From the NCBI RefSeq assembly GCF_000384035.1, contig NZ_KB913024.1, positions 2,714,405 through 2,778,404 of the forward strand: a stretch of 64,000 nucleotides of DNA, in the 5' to 3' direction. Numbering within the stretch: position 1 is the first letter of the stretch; each line of letters opens with the position of its first letter. The position numbers and the translations under genes were made by a program. This DNA is from Actinopolyspora mortivallis DSM 44261. GTDB taxonomy: Bacteria; Actinomycetota; Actinomycetes; Mycobacteriales; Pseudonocardiaceae. The notes under the pieces are model-generated. The model made no database searches. It was not told the DNA's origin and saw nothing but the letters and a program-made list of their open reading frames with translations. Below are positions 62,760 to 64,000 of the stretch, piece by piece.

Positions 62760-62981
62760 ATGTGGCTCATGTGGTCGATCGAAAGTGGGGGCGGATCCGG
62801 AACAGGATCCCTCCCCACTTTGCCCCCGCTCTTGGTCAGCATTCCCGATGCAAGTCAGCCAGGGCTCTGCCGCAGGTTGTACGCGATAGCTCGTCGACCC
62901 ACTGCTGTGCCCGTTCGAGTGATGCCGACGAGCCTCAATCGGACACCCGATCCGCTGATGGACCCGGACAAGGGGTACTGA
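62760..62981 (+). CDS. Small hypothetical island protein
   Basis: A 73-residue frame from ATG 62760: MWLMWSIESGGGSGTGSLPT, LPPLLVSIPDASQPGLCRRL and on to MDPDKGY. It has no membrane helix or known domain. GGGGGCGG lies just upstream, and the stop overlaps the next start as TGATG, the arrangement of a co-translated pair, which is the main support for it being real. Confidence 0.5.
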   Translation: MWLMWSIESGGGSGTGSLPTLPPLLVSIPDASQPGLCRRLYAIARRPTAVPVRVMPTSLNRTPDPLMDPDKGY

Positions 62982-63331
62982 TGGCCGACCACGAAAACCG
63001 CTGGGGCGACAGCGGCATGTCGCCACGCCTAGACCACCGCGGCCACGGCTACCCGTCTCGGCCGCAGGGGCCGAGGGTGGCCGCTCCGCTGGTGATGGCC
63101 GGGCACACCCTCGGGTGGATCTGGACCGACCAGCAGCAGGCCGCCGGTTGGAGTCCCGCTAGCCCGACGAACGAGGTGTCCGCCGGGCTGATCTCCCGCG
63201 CCCACGCGCACGTGTACGCCCGCCTGGTGAAGCTGCACCGCCAAGGCGTGCCCGCCAGCGACGTGCTCAACGCTGAGAACTGGGCGCCGCACACGCTCGG
63301 CCCGATCGACCGCAACTACCGCGACTCGTAG
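62981..63331 (+). CDS. Hypothetical protein typical of actinobacterial mobile elements
   Basis: A 116-residue protein translated from ATG 62981 in overlap with the previous stop. It has a charged N-terminus (MADHENRWGDSGMSPRLDHR) and a helical C-terminal half (GLISRAHAHVYARLVKLHRQ, then GVPASDVLNAENWAPHTLGP). No family is recognised. Composition and codon use fit real coding sequence. Confidence 0.5.
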   Translation: MADHENRWGDSGMSPRLDHRGHGYPSRPQGPRVAAPLVMAGHTLGWIWTDQQQAAGWSPASPTNEVSAGLISRAHAHVYARLVKLHRQGVPASDVLNAENWAPHTLGPIDRNYRDS

Positions 63332-63846
63332 AAGTCTCACGCCTCTAACCCCCGGCGCGATCGCAGCGGGATTTTCATATCCCACCTTGGCCAGGCACCG
63401 TTCGCCAATGCCAGGAACGAACTCGGTCCCACGGCCGAAGACTTCGCCGAGCAGATGGACCAGCTCCTCGGACAGGCCGTGGCCAACGCCCCCCAAGCCG
63501 AAGGCGAGACAGGCGGCCGCCCGCGGCAGTTCGGCGTAACCAGCGTGACCGGTGGCAAGCCATGTTCACCAGCGGGCAGAGCGCGAGCATGTCGTCGAAA
63601 GAATGCGTGGCCGAAGTGTAGGAAATCCTCGACACTCTCATCGACAACGCCCGGAGCCGGCCCGCTCACAAGGGAGGCCGCCTTGGCGGCCGCCTACGCG
63701 CTGGCCAACCAGTACGCCGCAGGACTGTACGGCGGCGCCGGAAAACCATCGGCGGCGAGGATGTCGACGGCGGCACCAACCCGCCCCCGCGATTGCCCTA
63801 GACTCCCCCTTCTTGGAGTACCAGCGACGACGAAAGGCAAGCACCG
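63332..63846 (+). pseudogene. Remnants of a frameshifted hypothetical gene
   Basis: Plus-strand frames show protein-like pieces in different phases: NARNELGPTAEDFAEQMDQL and LGQAVANAPQAEGETGGRPR (about 63400-63535), then LTREAALAAAYALANQYAAG followed by LYGGAGKPSA (about 63665-63755). No single frame spans them and no start is clear. Probably one decayed gene of unknown function. Confidence 0.35.
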
Positions 63847-64000
63847 ATGAAACGAGTTCCTCCCACTGGGTCCTCGGCCGTGGTCTCGGTCGGGTTGTTC
63901 CTGATGTGGCTGGCGATCGGCGCTCCGAAGTGGGTGCTGTGGACACTCGGAACACTGGCCGGAACCTCTGTGGTGGTCGAAACCATGAGAATGGTGGTGA
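63847..64000 (+). CDS. Small membrane protein, cut by the window edge
   Basis: From ATG 63847, with AAAGG upstream, the frame reads MKRVPPTGSSAVVSVGLFLM, WLAIGAPKWVLWTLGTLAGT and SVVVETMRMVV to the edge: two short hydrophobic helices. It is a third small membrane protein gene in this part of the island. The 3' end is not visible. Confidence 0.5.
   Translation, partial: MKRVPPTGSSAVVSVGLFLMWLAIGAPKWVLWTLGTLAGTSVVVETMRMVV

Overview
The window is high-GC actinobacterial DNA. Actinobacterial hallmarks are Scr1-type XRE regulators paired with DUF397 genes, a ClpP1P2 pair, a mycothiol-linked DsbA-like protein and a roughly 180 kDa NAD-glutamate dehydrogenase. The gene order matches the Mycobacterium tuberculosis block from Rv2457c (clpX) to Rv2478c (ssb-like), but with insertions of the kind expected in Pseudonocardiales. 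Actinopolyspora or Saccharopolyspora is my inference; there is no rRNA to settle it.

Positions 1-5,100: a DUF397/XRE regulatory cluster with a repeat-containing divergent promoter, an Imm1-like immunity gene without a visible toxin, a secreted AMIN-like protein, fdhD and an alpha/beta hydrolase. Positions 5,200-41,400 are the conserved backbone. It holds clpX, clpP2, clpP1 and tig, a sucrase/ferredoxin-like protein, tRNA-Pro and tRNA-Gly, an MFS exporter, a 2H phosphoesterase-like protein, nei2, rpiB, a ComB-like protein, an MBL-fold hydrolase, the DsbA-like protein, pepN, a membrane-tethered receiver-like protein, a DUF5130 protein, an HNH endonuclease, an MscS channel and glbO. Then come two tandem GH13 proteins that have lost their catalytic residues where M. 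tuberculosis has aglA, followed by a thioesterase, gdh, a TPR/disordered protein, ettA and an ssb-like gene.

Positions 41,405-64,000 look like a genomic island at tRNA-Arg(TCT). It starts with a truncated tyrosine integrase facing the tRNA and contains much debris: a frameshifted IS110 element and DUF397, DnaB and MFS fragments. Inside it is a complete type I-C CRISPR-Cas operon (cas3-cas5c-cas8c-cas7c-cas4-cas1-cas2). Two arrays flank the operon with their leaders facing the cas genes. A third array of the same repeat family lies about 10 kb away. A type I-E array also lies there, with no type I-E cas genes in the window and with its leader duplicated. Two further solitary I-C-type repeats bracket one PH/SHOCT-like gene.

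The island also carries a graspetide (ATP-grasp RiPP) operon of tgmA precursor, tgmB ligase and tgmC PIMT-like methyltransferase, with an XRE/TPR regulator upstream. tgmB has an in-frame TAG at codon 39 that a simple ORF scan hides. Two other island reading frames also carry an internal TAG. Two modules of a secreted or hydrophobic peptide plus a small membrane protein resemble bacteriocin/immunity pairs. The right edge of the island is outside the window.
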